Positions 6,513-16,359 of a stretch of DNA of 23,823 nt are shown piece after piece. Location: positions 1-23,823 of IMG/VR virus record IMGVR_UViG_3300028843_000271, one strand, 5' to 3'. The position numbers and the translations under genes were made by a program. Below the pieces are notes generated by a model. The model was not told the origin of the DNA. It was given only the letters and a program-made list of their open reading frames with translations, and ran no database searches. Positions within the stretch are counted from its first letter, which is position 1. Each line of letters begins with the position of its first letter. The stretch comes from a virus.

Positions 6513-9500
6513 TCTACTTCCTCTCCTATTACTCTGGCTACTTCATCAAACAATCGTCTGGTGAATATTAAATTTTGATAGGGCAGCAATCTTCTAACAG
6601 CATTTATGTCACTAGGGGATATTTCCCCGTCCGCCAACGCATCAAAAATTGCGTTAGTTATCTTAATAGTATCTTTCAATGTTCCCATTGACGGACCCAT
6701 TAAATCGTTAATTACCGATCTGGCTCTATATTTGGATATCTGCTCTCCTCCCAACAATGGCTGAAGACCCACCCTTCCGGCCGACAGCTTTTCTGTTATG
6801 GCGTTCACGTTGCCCCACATGCCAAAAACACCAGAACGGTCAACGCCCTCACGCACGAGCGTTCCTATGTCCGTACTAGGGGTTCTTCCAGCAGCAAGTT
6901 CTTTTATGCTGTAGGAAAACATTCCCAACATCACCATAGTTACAGCACCTGCAGCCTTCTGAGCATCAAACGTCTGTATCATGGGGGTCAATAGCCTAGT
7001 GGTGGCTGACATAGGGAAAGTGGAAAATTGCAACCACATCTTGCCAACAGCATGCCTTGATACCAATGGGAGGTCACCTGCGCCAGGTGTTACTATGCTA
7101 GTGTTTGCCTCTTTTAATATTGCAGCCTCTAATATCTCTTTGGCTCTAGCATTGGTCCATTTGTCCGTGTTGGGAACTCTTAATCCTTCCTCTACAGTGC
7201 CATATTTTTTCCATTGGCTCTTTATGTCAGCCAATGAATCTTTTGGTATTTTGTGCTCCGCCAACCAAGCTTTTGTTGATTTGCTCATGCCAGAAGGGGT
7301 TATGATGGCACCTACTTCATCCATAAACGCACCGGACGCAACACCCTTCCAGAACGTGTTCCAATATGTCATGCCTGTCAGGTTGCCGAATTGACGCACC
7401 GTTTTATTTATTCCAGTATCTAGCTTAGACACATGGCCATAATTGTCATCTATCATCAACATAGACTCTGCACGACCCTGTAGCTGGTAATCTAGTGATG
7501 CACCCACCTGTTTAGCCTGAGCCCTGTTAATGAAGCTTTTTGGGTTAGGCAGGGCCACCATCAGTTGTTTAGCTAGCCTCTTGAACCCAGACCTCATAAC
7601 CACATTGCCGACATCAGGTATTGCTGCTACCGTCATACCACCTAATTTGGTCACATAGTTCCACTCTCTTAACCTCTTTCCGGACATATTAAATATACCA
7701 GATGGGTCGTCAGGTCTTTTATAGTTTCTAAGTAAAATATCCCTCATGCCAAGGAGATCACGTATTACGTTTTCTTTTTCCTTAGTCAGTTTAGATTTTT
7801 CTTTGCCGTCTGGCATATTCCTAACCAGACCCTCGTATTCTTCATTTATCTTAATGAATTCCTCTTTCATAGAGAAATCACCGTCAAATTTCTTAGCTAA
7901 CTCTACCCTAGGAATCATGGAATCCAAATATCCATGTAGGACATATCGTATGTCTTGGATTAAGAAATCTTGTATGGCTGGAGTTGAAATATTTAACGTT
8001 CGCTTCAGCAGATGGGAACCTTTAAACGCCATGTCCTTTGGTATGAAACCAGTGGGAGTTCCTATTATGTTGCGGATAAACTCACCCATGCCATCCCTTA
8101 TTTGGCTCAATTCATCCTTTATCTCTTCTTCTAGGATGCGCTTGACTTCAGCCTTTACTTTTTTATCTATGGTCGCTTGCTTATTCTTTTTCCCTCTTTT
8201 TTCAAGATCAGCTATTATTCTGGCCTCAACAGCTTCCTTTATAGCAACAGCATCTAAATTGTGCTTATTTCTTATTCCTTTTTCAACTTCCTTCATCATA
8301 ATATCTGAGAATTCAGTCTGGTTAGATTTAAGCCTATCAAAGTTCCACATCCTTGGTAAAAACCAAGTGTCGCCAGTTGGAACTTTAGCAGTCCTCCTGA
8401 TATCTAATTCACTAAGGTCAACGCCAACCAAATTTCCATCAGCATCAGCATCTTCTTTGACATACTTATATAGTCCTGTTTCTTTGTCTATTACTTGGCG
8501 AACCTTTTCATCCGTCCCCTTAATGAAGAATTCATCTTTGCCTATTAATTTAGCATCCAACAATTCCTTCTCGAAAGGGATCATTATTTCGTCACGTATC
8601 TTAGTAGCTGTGGCTGAAATCACAGGATTGTCATGCACTCCACCATCCACTATTGCTCTGCCTATTTGGGTCGAAAAATCTTCCAGAGTCAACATGTCTG
8701 GGTTGCCTTTAGCCTTTCTGTTTCCTCTGAACGTAGCAAACATCTTCCCGTTAGTATCAACATGGTCGCGCCATGCAGACCCAACTATGTCATATGTATT
8801 GGCTAAGGCAACATCCCTTTTGCCAGATATGATGGTTTCTACTGCCGGACCAACAGAAAACCCTTCTGCGTTCCTTCCAGTTACCAGCGTTCCTTCCGCC
8901 AGCTTTTCATTTATGATTCTGGCCGATGTGAACGGGCTGGTGGCTACCCTTACATATGGGGAAATCCTAGCTAACGCTCTGGTTACTCTTGGAAACTTAG
9001 TACCTGTCCACTCCAACTGATGGGCTCTTAATGTGACTGCAGCCTCCTCTGGGGTAATAAGTCCTTTTTCAACCTTTTCGTTTAACTCCTTGACGAATTT
9101 AGGGTTGTTAAAATTAGGGTCTATCACTGCAGCAGCACCTGCATCCATCGGTGCTCCTAGATGTTCATCTATCGCAGCCTGTATCTCTGGGGTCAACTCT
9201 TCTGGTTTAATCACAGAAACGCCCATTGCTCTTCCTATGCCATAGGCAACTCCCCCTAAGGTTATGCCAAATGCTGTGCCGAGACCAATATTAATAGCCG
9301 ACTGCTCTCCTGTTCTTAGTGGGTCTAAAGACTGTAACGATCCTTCAGCTATTAATGAACTTGCCAATCCTCCAGCACCTACTCCCGCCATAGTCTTAGC
9401 TAACGTAGCCGATTTTAGTGCAGGTATGGCCATCAAAGGAAACTGGATAGGGTCCAATGTGCCAGCTATGATACCGGCGCTTAATTGAGCCCCCAATCCG

Positions 9501-9862
9501 GCTTTGGATATGGTGTCTCTGTCTTCTTCTATTCGCCTAAGGTTAGTTACCGAAGCATCAAAATCTATTTGGTTTTTAGATAGTGAAAGATAGTCCAGAG
9601 CATCCTGATCTTCAGTGAATTCTGTGGTGTTGGCTTGATCTTCCCAATTCCACTCACCGTTGGCATAGTCCACCATTTCCTGTCTTGTGGGCGTGGCAAA
9701 TTCAGTTTGGTTAGCAAAGATAGCACCTATTGTGTTTTCAGTTCTAAACATCGGACCCAAAATATCTCCAAATCCAACTTCCTCTTCAACAGGAGCAGAA
9801 AACCCTACCCCCACAGGCAAACCTTCGTTGAATTCTACTTCTGATGGATCAATAATCGGCAT
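6509..9862 (-). CDS. Large internal virion (DNA ejection) protein, T7 gp16-like position (1117 aa)
   Basis: I chose the ATG at 9862 (MPIIDPSEVEFNEGLPVG) because it has an AAGGTG site six bases upstream; a longer frame starts with TTG at 9916 and lacks one. The gene overlaps the previous one by 14 nt. It is the third and largest of the three internal virion genes, as in T7 gp14-gp15-gp16. Features include hydrophobic or Gly/Ala-rich stretches near residues 120-215 (AGLGAQLSAGIIAGTLDPIQ, then GLGTAFGITLGGVAYGIGRA), as in proteins that cross the host envelope, and a highly charged Lys/Glu helical region near 540-590. I see no lysozyme or transglycosylase signature at its N-terminus, unlike T7 gp16. 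The function call rests on size, order and composition. Confidence 0.75.
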   Translation of the reverse strand: MPIIDPSEVEFNEGLPVGVGFSAPVEEEVGFGDILGPMFRTENTIGAIFANQTEFATPTRQEMVDYANGEWNWEDQANTTEFTEDQDALDYLSLSKNQIDFDASVTNLRRIEEDRDTISKAGLGAQLSAGIIAGTLDPIQFPLMAIPALKSATLAKTMAGVGAGGLASSLIAEGSLQSLDPLRTGEQSAINIGLGTAFGITLGGVAYGIGRAMGVSVIKPEELTPEIQAAIDEHLGAPMDAGAAAVIDPNFNNPKFVKELNEKVEKGLITPEEAAVTLRAHQLEWTGTKFPRVTRALARISPYVRVATSPFTSARIINEKLAEGTLVTGRNAEGFSVGPAVETIISGKRDVALANTYDIVGSAWRDHVDTNGKMFATFRGNRKAKGNPDMLTLEDFSTQIGRAIVDGGVHDNPVISATATKIRDEIMIPFEKELLDAKLIGKDEFFIKGTDEKVRQVIDKETGLYKYVKEDADADGNLVGVDLSELDIRRTAKVPTGDTWFLPRMWNFDRLKSNQTEFSDIMMKEVEKGIRNKHNLDAVAIKEAVEARIIADLEKRGKKNKQATIDKKVKAEVKRILEEEIKDELSQIRDGMGEFIRNIIGTPTGFIPKDMAFKGSHLLKRTLNISTPAIQDFLIQDIRYVLHGYLDSMIPRVELAKKFDGDFSMKEEFIKINEEYEGLVRNMPDGKEKSKLTKEKENVIRDLLGMRDILLRNYKRPDDPSGIFNMSGKRLREWNYVTKLGGMTVAAIPDVGNVVMRSGFKRLAKQLMVALPNPKSFINRAQAKQVGASLDYQLQGRAESMLMIDDNYGHVSKLDTGINKTVRQFGNLTGMTYWNTFWKGVASGAFMDEVGAIITPSGMSKSTKAWLAEHKIPKDSLADIKSQWKKYGTVEEGLRVPNTDKWTNARAKEILEAAILKEANTSIVTPGAGDLPLVSRHAVGKMWLQFSTFPMSATTRLLTPMIQTFDAQKAAGAVTMVMLGMFSYSIKELAAGRTPSTDIGTLVREGVDRSGVFGMWGNVNAITEKLSAGRVGLQPLLGGEQISKYRARSVINDLMGPSMGTLKDTIKITNAIFDALADGEISPSDINAVRRLLPYQNLIFTRRLFDEVARVIGEEVE

Positions 9863-12395
9863 CCCACACCTTCTGGTAATTATTGGCGAACCACACAGCT
9901 TCTTTCTTGGTGCCAAACTTTATATAATCATTCATATATATAGAATAATCTTGCGCATTCTGATCGCTGTCAAATTCGCCGGACGGGAACACTATCCATC
10001 CTTCAGGACTATTACTGACTATCACATTTTGGTCTTCTTTATTATTAAGTATGCCCTTAACGAACTTTTTACTTTTATTATCCTGCAATATCTCCATAGC
10101 ATTGTCTGCATCTTCAAGCAAACTTCTTATGCTGTTCATTTCTCTTTCTTCTTTAGGGTCATTTTCCATGAAATCTTGCCAAGGAAGATTTTCTTCCTGT
10201 CTGCCCCACGCCTCACCGCCAGGTGGTGGCATTTTTGTTTCACGTTTATATTGTTTGTCTCTCTCTACCCTCATTCTTCTATTTTTTTCTTCTGTCTTAG
10301 TGGCTTCTATCTGTTTTTTGCCGACCTCTGAGTCAGCATAATTGAAACCTACTAATATTTCATTATTGTTCTTGTCCAATAAAAATTTACCATTATCATA
10401 CATCATCCATACTCTATTTCCGTTGCTGTCTTTTCCAGCTTCGAACAGTTGTACGTCTTCGGATGTGATGGCGGGTTCAGATTCCCCGTATCCAGCCTTT
10501 TCCAATACCGAATCTACTTCTTCACCGTACCAATCCATCCCATATTTATCGCCATACATGGATTCAGGTTGATCCGGGCCAACAATCTCCAGCGACCCAG
10601 ACCTATTGGATAGAGGATAAGAATTGCGCAGTTCAGAATATGCTTCGCTGGACGCTGAATCTATGTCGCCACTAAGCAAGAATTTATGTTGCACCAAGTC
10701 GTTAAACTTTTTCTTTACTGGAGAACCGTAGGTTGCTGCTGCTGAAAACCAAGGGTCTGCCTTCCCGTCTTCATCTATCTGAGCCTCAAACAAAGAATCT
10801 ATTTCAGGTTTATAGTCTGCCTTAAATTGGGTAGACCTATCTGATATGATGGATTGGTCCAGCTTGAATATGCCATCTCTTATCTCTTTAATGGTTTCTT
10901 CAGTAGGCCCTATTACATTATCTACCCTGTCTAAAAACAATCTTTCTTTCTCAGTAAGTTTCATATTACTTACTGCCAACGGATTGTATTTTTTTGCAGC
11001 CCTGTAAAAATCTGCAGCCTGAGCCACCAATTTAGGGTCTGTACTAGATGAATACCTAGATATTTCATCCTTTACTTGAGATGGAAAAAACACCTGATTA
11101 GTGGAAACAGCCCCTACAGCTTTAACCCAATCTTGGCTGAATGGGGTAGGGTCTTCAGAGCCCCCCAATATGTAATTGAACGCTGAGTTATAGTCTTTTT
11201 TATCTTGGGTTACACTCTGGCTTATTGGCATGCCGGACATTATTCTATTGGCGTTCACAGAGCCTTTAGTGCTAGACATTTGATCCTTCAGACCAAAAGA
11301 GATATTGTTGATTGCGGTCTTCATATTGCCCACTACAGAAGACTGTGATTTATTATCTACATATCCCATGCTGGACGCAGACGAGGACGACAGCCTTCGC
11401 AATTCAGCCTTCGCAGCAGTTATGCCTTTAGAATTGGCCACATTTTTTATGCTACCTATCCAATAATCATCTAGTCTAGAGTCTAAATTAGATGATAAAA
11501 CCGACATTTGTTCTTTATTGAGCGACCCATAGATTTCCTTGTTCTTAAGGGAATCTCTCATTGCAACTATGTCCGTAACACTACTTATCCGCTCTGATTG
11601 AGCAGAAAATATGTTCATTGCATTAGTTGATTCAATGGCATTCTGTATCTTAGGTATATCTTTTGCTGAGATAAGACCATTATCTGCACCGGCGTTCAGC
11701 AATTGAGTGGCCCCCTCAACATCTCCGGCCTCCAGAGTCTCTGACATTGCCTTGTCAAATATTATCTGGTTATTGTTCATGGTCCAATTATAGGACGTGT
11801 CACTTATGGATGTGCTAGTGCCTATTGATAGAGAATTGAATTTCTTAGATAGATATTCATTTACTCTAGGATCATCAACAATACCCAATATGCCCTGTTT
11901 TATGTCATTAAGGCCTTCAAAATATGCATCCGCTATAGTATCTGCATTGGATACTACTTTACCGTTTTCAATCCTAAATGGGTCTCTAGTTAGCCCTTTG
12001 CGTAGATCTGCTTCTTGTTGCTTATAATCGGACAGATAATCTGCGCCTTCTGCCACAGCCTTCTGCTGAGCAGATTTCTGCATATATGAACCAAACGAAA
12101 CAGCAGACGAGGCAAAGTTTAACCAATTATTGGTTACCGTTGACTTATATCTGATATCGTTCATCTTGCGACTATTATCTCTTGCGTTGGCTCTATCCAC
12201 GCTAGCACCGGCAATATTGTTGGCTCTGGTCAAGCCCTGATAATATTCATTGGAGCCTCTTAACTTAGTAACAACAGCTTCTTTCTTGGCGGTAGCTGCA
12301 TCATTCCTAGCTTCAGCCACGCGAACAGGGGCTGTAATATCATTACGACCCAAAAATTCCGCTTTCCCGCCTCTGTCGATTCTAGGCAGTTTCAT
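9849..12395 (-). CDS. Internal virion protein, T7 gp15-like position (848 aa)
   Basis: The start shares its A with the TAA of the upstream gene (TAATG). The N-terminus (MKLPRIDRGGKAEF) is followed by a long helical region with many Ala, Lys, Asp and Asn (AEARNDAATAKKEAVVTKLR) and a segment with NWLNFASSAVSFGSYMQKSA. This is the type of sequence seen in second core/ejection proteins of T7-type podophages. A helical middle contains TPR-like text (ALEAGDVEGATQLLNAGADN-type, near residues 225-245). The C-terminal part is charged (EEKNRRMRVERDKQYKRETK). Expected to be packaged in the head and ejected with the DNA. No enzymatic motif was seen. Confidence 0.75.
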   Translation of the reverse strand: MKLPRIDRGGKAEFLGRNDITAPVRVAEARNDAATAKKEAVVTKLRGSNEYYQGLTRANNIAGASVDRANARDNSRKMNDIRYKSTVTNNWLNFASSAVSFGSYMQKSAQQKAVAEGADYLSDYKQQEADLRKGLTRDPFRIENGKVVSNADTIADAYFEGLNDIKQGILGIVDDPRVNEYLSKKFNSLSIGTSTSISDTSYNWTMNNNQIIFDKAMSETLEAGDVEGATQLLNAGADNGLISAKDIPKIQNAIESTNAMNIFSAQSERISSVTDIVAMRDSLKNKEIYGSLNKEQMSVLSSNLDSRLDDYWIGSIKNVANSKGITAAKAELRRLSSSSASSMGYVDNKSQSSVVGNMKTAINNISFGLKDQMSSTKGSVNANRIMSGMPISQSVTQDKKDYNSAFNYILGGSEDPTPFSQDWVKAVGAVSTNQVFFPSQVKDEISRYSSSTDPKLVAQAADFYRAAKKYNPLAVSNMKLTEKERLFLDRVDNVIGPTEETIKEIRDGIFKLDQSIISDRSTQFKADYKPEIDSLFEAQIDEDGKADPWFSAAATYGSPVKKKFNDLVQHKFLLSGDIDSASSEAYSELRNSYPLSNRSGSLEIVGPDQPESMYGDKYGMDWYGEEVDSVLEKAGYGESEPAITSEDVQLFEAGKDSNGNRVWMMYDNGKFLLDKNNNEILVGFNYADSEVGKKQIEATKTEEKNRRMRVERDKQYKRETKMPPPGGEAWGRQEENLPWQDFMENDPKEEREMNSIRSLLEDADNAMEILQDNKSKKFVKGILNNKEDQNVIVSNSPEGWIVFPSGEFDSDQNAQDYSIYMNDYIKFGTKKEAVWFANNYQKVWDADY

Positions 12396-13111
12396 TATTT
12401 ATACCCACCCTGATCCGTATTGTCTTCTAACTTTTTCTTAGGTTTGGCAACTGATACGGGTTCCGGTTTTATTAGACCGGCAAATGCTGCCTCTGCACCA
12501 AGCACCCCAACGTCTGCCATCCTCATTGAATTATTGGCAGATGCCTCTGTGGCATCTGCTTGAGATAAGGCCTGCTGACTTGATATTTCAGCCAATGTGC
12601 GCTCAAACACCCCTCTTTCCTCTTCCAACAGAGCTTTAGATTCAGTGGCCTTATTCATCCAGCTAACTATTTGGCTGTTGGAATCTATGGTGTCGTTGTA
12701 ATATAACTTGGCGGATTTAGATGATGTCTTTACTCCTGATGCAGCTTGTCTCGCCAACACTAATCCTTCCACTTCATCATTAACCAATTCTTGCCTGCGG
12801 ACGTCTTCAGAGCCTTCTTCTCTTATGAAACCGGCATTTTCTACTGCTAAATTGTATGCGTCTTGTCCAGATGCAGCAATGGCTTTAGCTGTCTCTCTTT
12901 GCCCTGCAGCCACACTAGCCAATTCACCTGCATATGCATATGATGCTGCAGAGTTGGCTTGTGCCACCGCAAGATTAGCCTGCGCTGTGTTATACTCGGC
13001 CTCATATTGCTGCTGTAAATATGCATTATTCTGGGTTCGGGTAGCACTAGCATTACGGTTTCCTGATATTAAACCTACTACTGCAATACCTAATGCTGCT
13101 ACTCCAGCCAT
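12395..13111 (-). CDS. Internal virion protein, T7 gp14-like position (238 aa)
   Basis: The protein begins MAGVAALGIAVVGLISGN, a short hydrophobic Gly/Ala segment, then a long Ala/Gln-rich helical region (QQQYEAEYNTAQANLAVAQA) and a middle with VRRQELVNDEVEGLVLARQA followed by ASGVKTSSKSAKLYYND. This arrangement (hydrophobic start, alanine-rich helix, then an ARQAASGV-type segment) is typical of the first small ejection protein of T7-like and related podophages, which inserts into the outer membrane during DNA entry. The start follows the previous TAA after one base; the stop shares a base with the next ATG. Confidence 0.8.
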   Translation of the reverse strand: MAGVAALGIAVVGLISGNRNASATRTQNNAYLQQQYEAEYNTAQANLAVAQANSAASYAYAGELASVAAGQRETAKAIAASGQDAYNLAVENAGFIREEGSEDVRRQELVNDEVEGLVLARQAASGVKTSSKSAKLYYNDTIDSNSQIVSWMNKATESKALLEEERGVFERTLAEISSQQALSQADATEASANNSMRMADVGVLGAEAAFAGLIKPEPVSVAKPKKKLEDNTDQGGYK

Positions 13112-13112
13112 G

Positions 13113-13556
13113 TTATATCCTCTTAGCCATTATTTTTTCCACGAAAGCATAGCCTAGTCTACTCAATACCGGAGAAAAATCGTGCTGTACTTTAACATGA
13201 TATTGAATTATATCAATCCCTGAACTAGTCATTATGTCTTCAACATGCCTAAATAGCTTAATGCCCAACATTTTTCCTCTATATTCTGGGTCCAAATAAA
13301 CAGCGTCGACGAAGCACTGTAGTGATGTGGAATAGTGCATGTTGGAATGAATGAAGCACGAGCAATAACCCACTATGATTCCTTCATCTCTAGCCACAAA
13401 AAGCTTTAAGTGCCCAGCTTCCTGTAGTTTATCATATGCTTGCCAATTGACGCATAAAGGAAGATCAAAACTGGCCACTTCATCTTTATGGGCTTCTATG
13501 ATAGGGTTCAATTCGCCTATCAATTTTTCAGTTAATCTTTCTTGTTTAATTATCAT
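13113..13556 (-). CDS. GNAT-fold acetyltransferase-like protein, T7 gp13 position (147 aa)
   Basis: Residues of about 52-68 (LFVARDEGIIVGYCSCF) form the beta-hairpin that precedes GNAT motif A, and 84-102 (DAVYLDPEYRGKMLGIKLF) is motif A itself. The acetyl-CoA pyrophosphate loop reads R93-G-K-M-L-G98, so the first glycine of the Q/R-x-x-G-x-G/A consensus is Met. A C-terminal LSRLGYAFVEKIMAK matches the usual GNAT ending. The gene overlaps the tail tubular B gene by ATGA. A GNAT-like protein between gp12- and gp14-type genes is common in T7-like phages, where gp13 aids virion assembly. It may be enzymatically inactive and act structurally. Confidence 0.8.
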   Translation of the reverse strand: MIIKQERLTEKLIGELNPIIEAHKDEVASFDLPLCVNWQAYDKLQEAGHLKLFVARDEGIIVGYCSCFIHSNMHYSTSLQCFVDAVYLDPEYRGKMLGIKLFRHVEDIMTSSGIDIIQYHVKVQHDFSPVLSRLGYAFVEKIMAKRI

Positions 13557-15793
13557 AATCTACTTTGAGACATTTCACCGTATATGCCTAATACTTCTAA
13601 GTCATATGGCAAATCTTGTTTAATATTTATTACTGCATGCAGATCATGTCCTAGGTTGGTAACTTTAACATCTTCTATATCTAGGCCATTGAGCTGATAT
13701 TCGTTTTCAGTAGGTCTTTCCCCATTTATCATAGGGTAGTGACTAGAAGTTACCATCCTTAAATATATCTGATTCCATCTCTTCTTCCAGCTTGGCGTAG
13801 AGCCAGCTTGAGTAGCAAAATCCATAGGTAAAGTTTCCATCTCGCACTCATAATCTATCCCTACTTGGGTGTACTCTGAGAAATAAGGAGGATTATAGGG
13901 ATATGACGGTAGCCCATATACATCACCGTGATCACTTCCAATAGTGCCATCATTATTGGAAGTACCATCATTAACAGTTACCCCTTTTACGAGATTTCCA
14001 TAATAATCTATGGCCGAATACTTGTGATCTATCAACCAAGGCATTTTTATGTCGGCTTTAGCGGATAAATCTAGGTTATAATCATTATCCATAGTAGCCA
14101 AAACAGTAAGCCTAGAATCATTGTCGCCCCAAGCTGATGCTGTTAAGTTGGTACGTATAAGTGCCATAAGCACACTTTCACCATCTACCTTATCTGTGCA
14201 TATGTCAATTATGCCATTGCATGACGTGTGAGTGTGCCAGCCTACAAATTCCATAGAGTCATCGAAAGTAGCGCCAGTAAGCACACCATCATGACGCAGT
14301 ACCCATAATATTTTGTCTGGGTGATTTTGGTACGCAATTCTCTTTATGCTGTTGTCTTTAAATAGGTGTTCGGCCAAGAAGGTTATGTCTTTAGACTTCC
14401 AAGCATTCTCTTCCCATCTCCAGAATGAAGACCTAACTTTAGATGAATTACCTGATACGAATGTTGCCGTGTTTCCTATCTCAACAGCTTGTATGAACGT
14501 AGAAGCGCCATTAGATGATTGTTGTTCCATTTGTATGTCGGATACAGTCAACACACCATCTGCACTAGTTCCTATTAATTCTGCGAATCCAGAACCAAAA
14601 AGGATATTTTTAAGGCCTAACATCCATCTTAGATTTCCTTTCTTGGCAATATCAAATTCGAATGCATCATCTGCAGCTGTCCCTACGGTAAAATCTGTGT
14701 AATTACCTGATTTAGACGCCCAAAACCTTTCTGGGTTCACAGGACATCCTCCTAACCAAAACCTACCTTGGAAAAACGTACCACAAGTGGGAAAATTATC
14801 TATGTCCCAATCAGCCGGAGGACTAGTGAATGTAATATTGCCATATGTAAAAGTTCCATCAGTAATATCATATGTTAAATACTTAACTGGAGCCCCGCTT
14901 TGCAGCATATATATGGTGTTTTCACCTGGCACTTGCAAATATTGCATGTCCAAAGCCAAACGCTTTGGTATAGCAGACCGGATGCGATATGGTTCAGGCC
15001 CACTATTTGTAGGAAAAGCATTTATAGATTTTACTATGAGCCTAGGATTTGAATTATTTTGCTGGCCGCCTTCTATTACTACCTTTATCTGGGGGGCAGT
15101 GTATGACAGAAACGTAGATATTTTTAGCGTTGCCCTTCCAGAGTAATTAAATAGATCCCCTTCATCACCAACAGATTCATCGCCTATGTATACTCCATAT
15201 GTTATGTCTCCATCAGGCATTTCAGTATCAACAACTATGGTCCATTCAGTAGTAGATGTCACAGGGGTGTGTGGTGTTTGGGACATTAAAATCCTATCTA
15301 TTTTAGGATCGTCTGTGGAGAACAGAGTGACTGAACCTACTGCCTGTAGAAATCTAACTGATGGAACTGGGGCAGCGGGTATAGATTTTCCCTCCTCCAC
15401 TACCCAATCTTCTATGCCGTGCCTAAAATTAGTATTAAATAATATCTTTTCTGGTTCTGTGAGATATTCACCATATTTAGTGTTGATTAATATATCGAAA
15501 TATACATCTTTCCCATTTATATCATCTTGAGTTATGTGAGGGAAAAAAACTAAATCGTCGCTTATCCTTAACGATATTATTCTCTGATACTGCTCCATGC
15601 TTTGGTACATCGGTATCTTGGCATCATCACGACTTACAAATCTAAACCCGCCTCTTCTTTTAGCCGATCCCTGAGAAGTGATTATCATGTTCTTAGAGAC
15701 AGATAATGCCTTGTTAGATACTCCTTCTCTTCTCCATAAACGACTAGATACTTCACCTAATGAGAAATTATCCCATATGGGATGTACCTTCAT
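13553..15793 (-). CDS. Tail tubular protein B / nozzle, T7 gp12-like (746 aa)
   Basis: The N-terminus MKVHPIWDNFSLGEVSSRLW, followed by NKALSVSKNMIITSQGSAKR and RGGFRFVSR, is the strong signature of podovirus tail nozzle proteins: few-residue lead, SLGE/ISP segment, and a G-x-x-RR-GGFRF segment. Later TFFQGRFWLGGCPVNPERFW and ASKSGNYTDFTVGTAADDAF, the latter with its D-A-F-E-F continuation, match the conserved central region of this family. Length is close to T7 gp12 (about 790 aa). The protein forms the distal tail tube below the gp11-like ring. Start and stop both overlap neighbours by four bases (ATGA). Confidence 0.93.
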   Translation of the reverse strand: MKVHPIWDNFSLGEVSSRLWRREGVSNKALSVSKNMIITSQGSAKRRGGFRFVSRDDAKIPMYQSMEQYQRIISLRISDDLVFFPHITQDDINGKDVYFDILINTKYGEYLTEPEKILFNTNFRHGIEDWVVEEGKSIPAAPVPSVRFLQAVGSVTLFSTDDPKIDRILMSQTPHTPVTSTTEWTIVVDTEMPDGDITYGVYIGDESVGDEGDLFNYSGRATLKISTFLSYTAPQIKVVIEGGQQNNSNPRLIVKSINAFPTNSGPEPYRIRSAIPKRLALDMQYLQVPGENTIYMLQSGAPVKYLTYDITDGTFTYGNITFTSPPADWDIDNFPTCGTFFQGRFWLGGCPVNPERFWASKSGNYTDFTVGTAADDAFEFDIAKKGNLRWMLGLKNILFGSGFAELIGTSADGVLTVSDIQMEQQSSNGASTFIQAVEIGNTATFVSGNSSKVRSSFWRWEENAWKSKDITFLAEHLFKDNSIKRIAYQNHPDKILWVLRHDGVLTGATFDDSMEFVGWHTHTSCNGIIDICTDKVDGESVLMALIRTNLTASAWGDNDSRLTVLATMDNDYNLDLSAKADIKMPWLIDHKYSAIDYYGNLVKGVTVNDGTSNNDGTIGSDHGDVYGLPSYPYNPPYFSEYTQVGIDYECEMETLPMDFATQAGSTPSWKKRWNQIYLRMVTSSHYPMINGERPTENEYQLNGLDIEDVKVTNLGHDLHAVINIKQDLPYDLEVLGIYGEMSQSRL

Positions 15794-16359
15794 CTCGCAC
15801 CGCCCCTTACGTTAATAAACGTGTCAGATTTAGTCCTTTGAGTCATCTGTTGTCTGCCATCAGACGCTCTAGCGTCATTTATAGCCGACCTATATCCATC
15901 ATCTAAATCTTGTTTTAAAGTTCTAGATTCCGCTATCGCATTGCATATCAGCGACGCTAATTTGTGAATCACAGCTTGTGTGAAAAATGGAGACCACAAT
16001 ATGTCATTCATTTGGTCCCATACATACTTTATTTGCACAGGGTTGGCATTAGTTAAAATAGCCAACCCATCATCATTTGTTACTACATCATACTTTGCTC
16101 TTTTTACCTTGACCAAACGAATATGGTCAGTAGGTAATTGGAATGCATATCCCCATTCAGAAGGGGTTGAAACCAAAGGAATGTCGAGTTCTAAGTCCTT
16201 AGTGGCAAAAGTCCACTCTCCTTCAGACAGCGCTACCCTCCGTGCTTCATCATAATGGATGTTGCACAGTTTAGCATTACGAACATTGTCACTGATAGTG
16301 GCTAATAAAGTACCTCCTACCAGCGACAACGACGAATTATAAATGCTCAGAAGAGACAT
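15790..16359 (-). CDS. Tail tubular protein A / head-tail adaptor, T7 gp11-like (189 aa)
   Basis: MSLLSIYNSSLSLVGGTLLA, then an ARRVALSEGEWTFATKDLEL segment and YAFQLPTDHIRLVKV, match the podovirus gatekeeper/tail tubular A family: an alpha-helical bundle beginning with an N-x-A/S-L-x-x-LG motif, a cysteine or alanine followed by Y-D-E-A-R-x-x-x-L, and a W-x-F-A strand. The C-terminal helices (FFTQAVIHKLASLICNAIAE) are also typical. It forms the ring between portal and nozzle. The start shares one base with the stop of the upstream small gene (TAATG). Confidence 0.93.
   Translation of the reverse strand: MSLLSIYNSSLSLVGGTLLATISDNVRNAKLCNIHYDEARRVALSEGEWTFATKDLELDIPLVSTPSEWGYAFQLPTDHIRLVKVKRAKYDVVTNDDGLAILTNANPVQIKYVWDQMNDILWSPFFTQAVIHKLASLICNAIAESRTLKQDLDDGYRSAINDARASDGRQQMTQRTKSDTFINVRGGAR

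Noticed and set aside
7746-9020. Long open frame of 424 codons on the plus strand
   Set aside because: It is fully antisense to the 1117-residue ejection protein gene, is Ser/Leu/Phe-rich as expected from a reversed A/T-biased gene, and has no promoter or ribosome binding site.
9945-9973. Minus-strand promoter (TTGACA, 17 nt, GATTAT) before the large ejection protein
   Set aside because: The -10 is poor, the conserved spacer is absent and it lies in coding sequence; chance match is likely.
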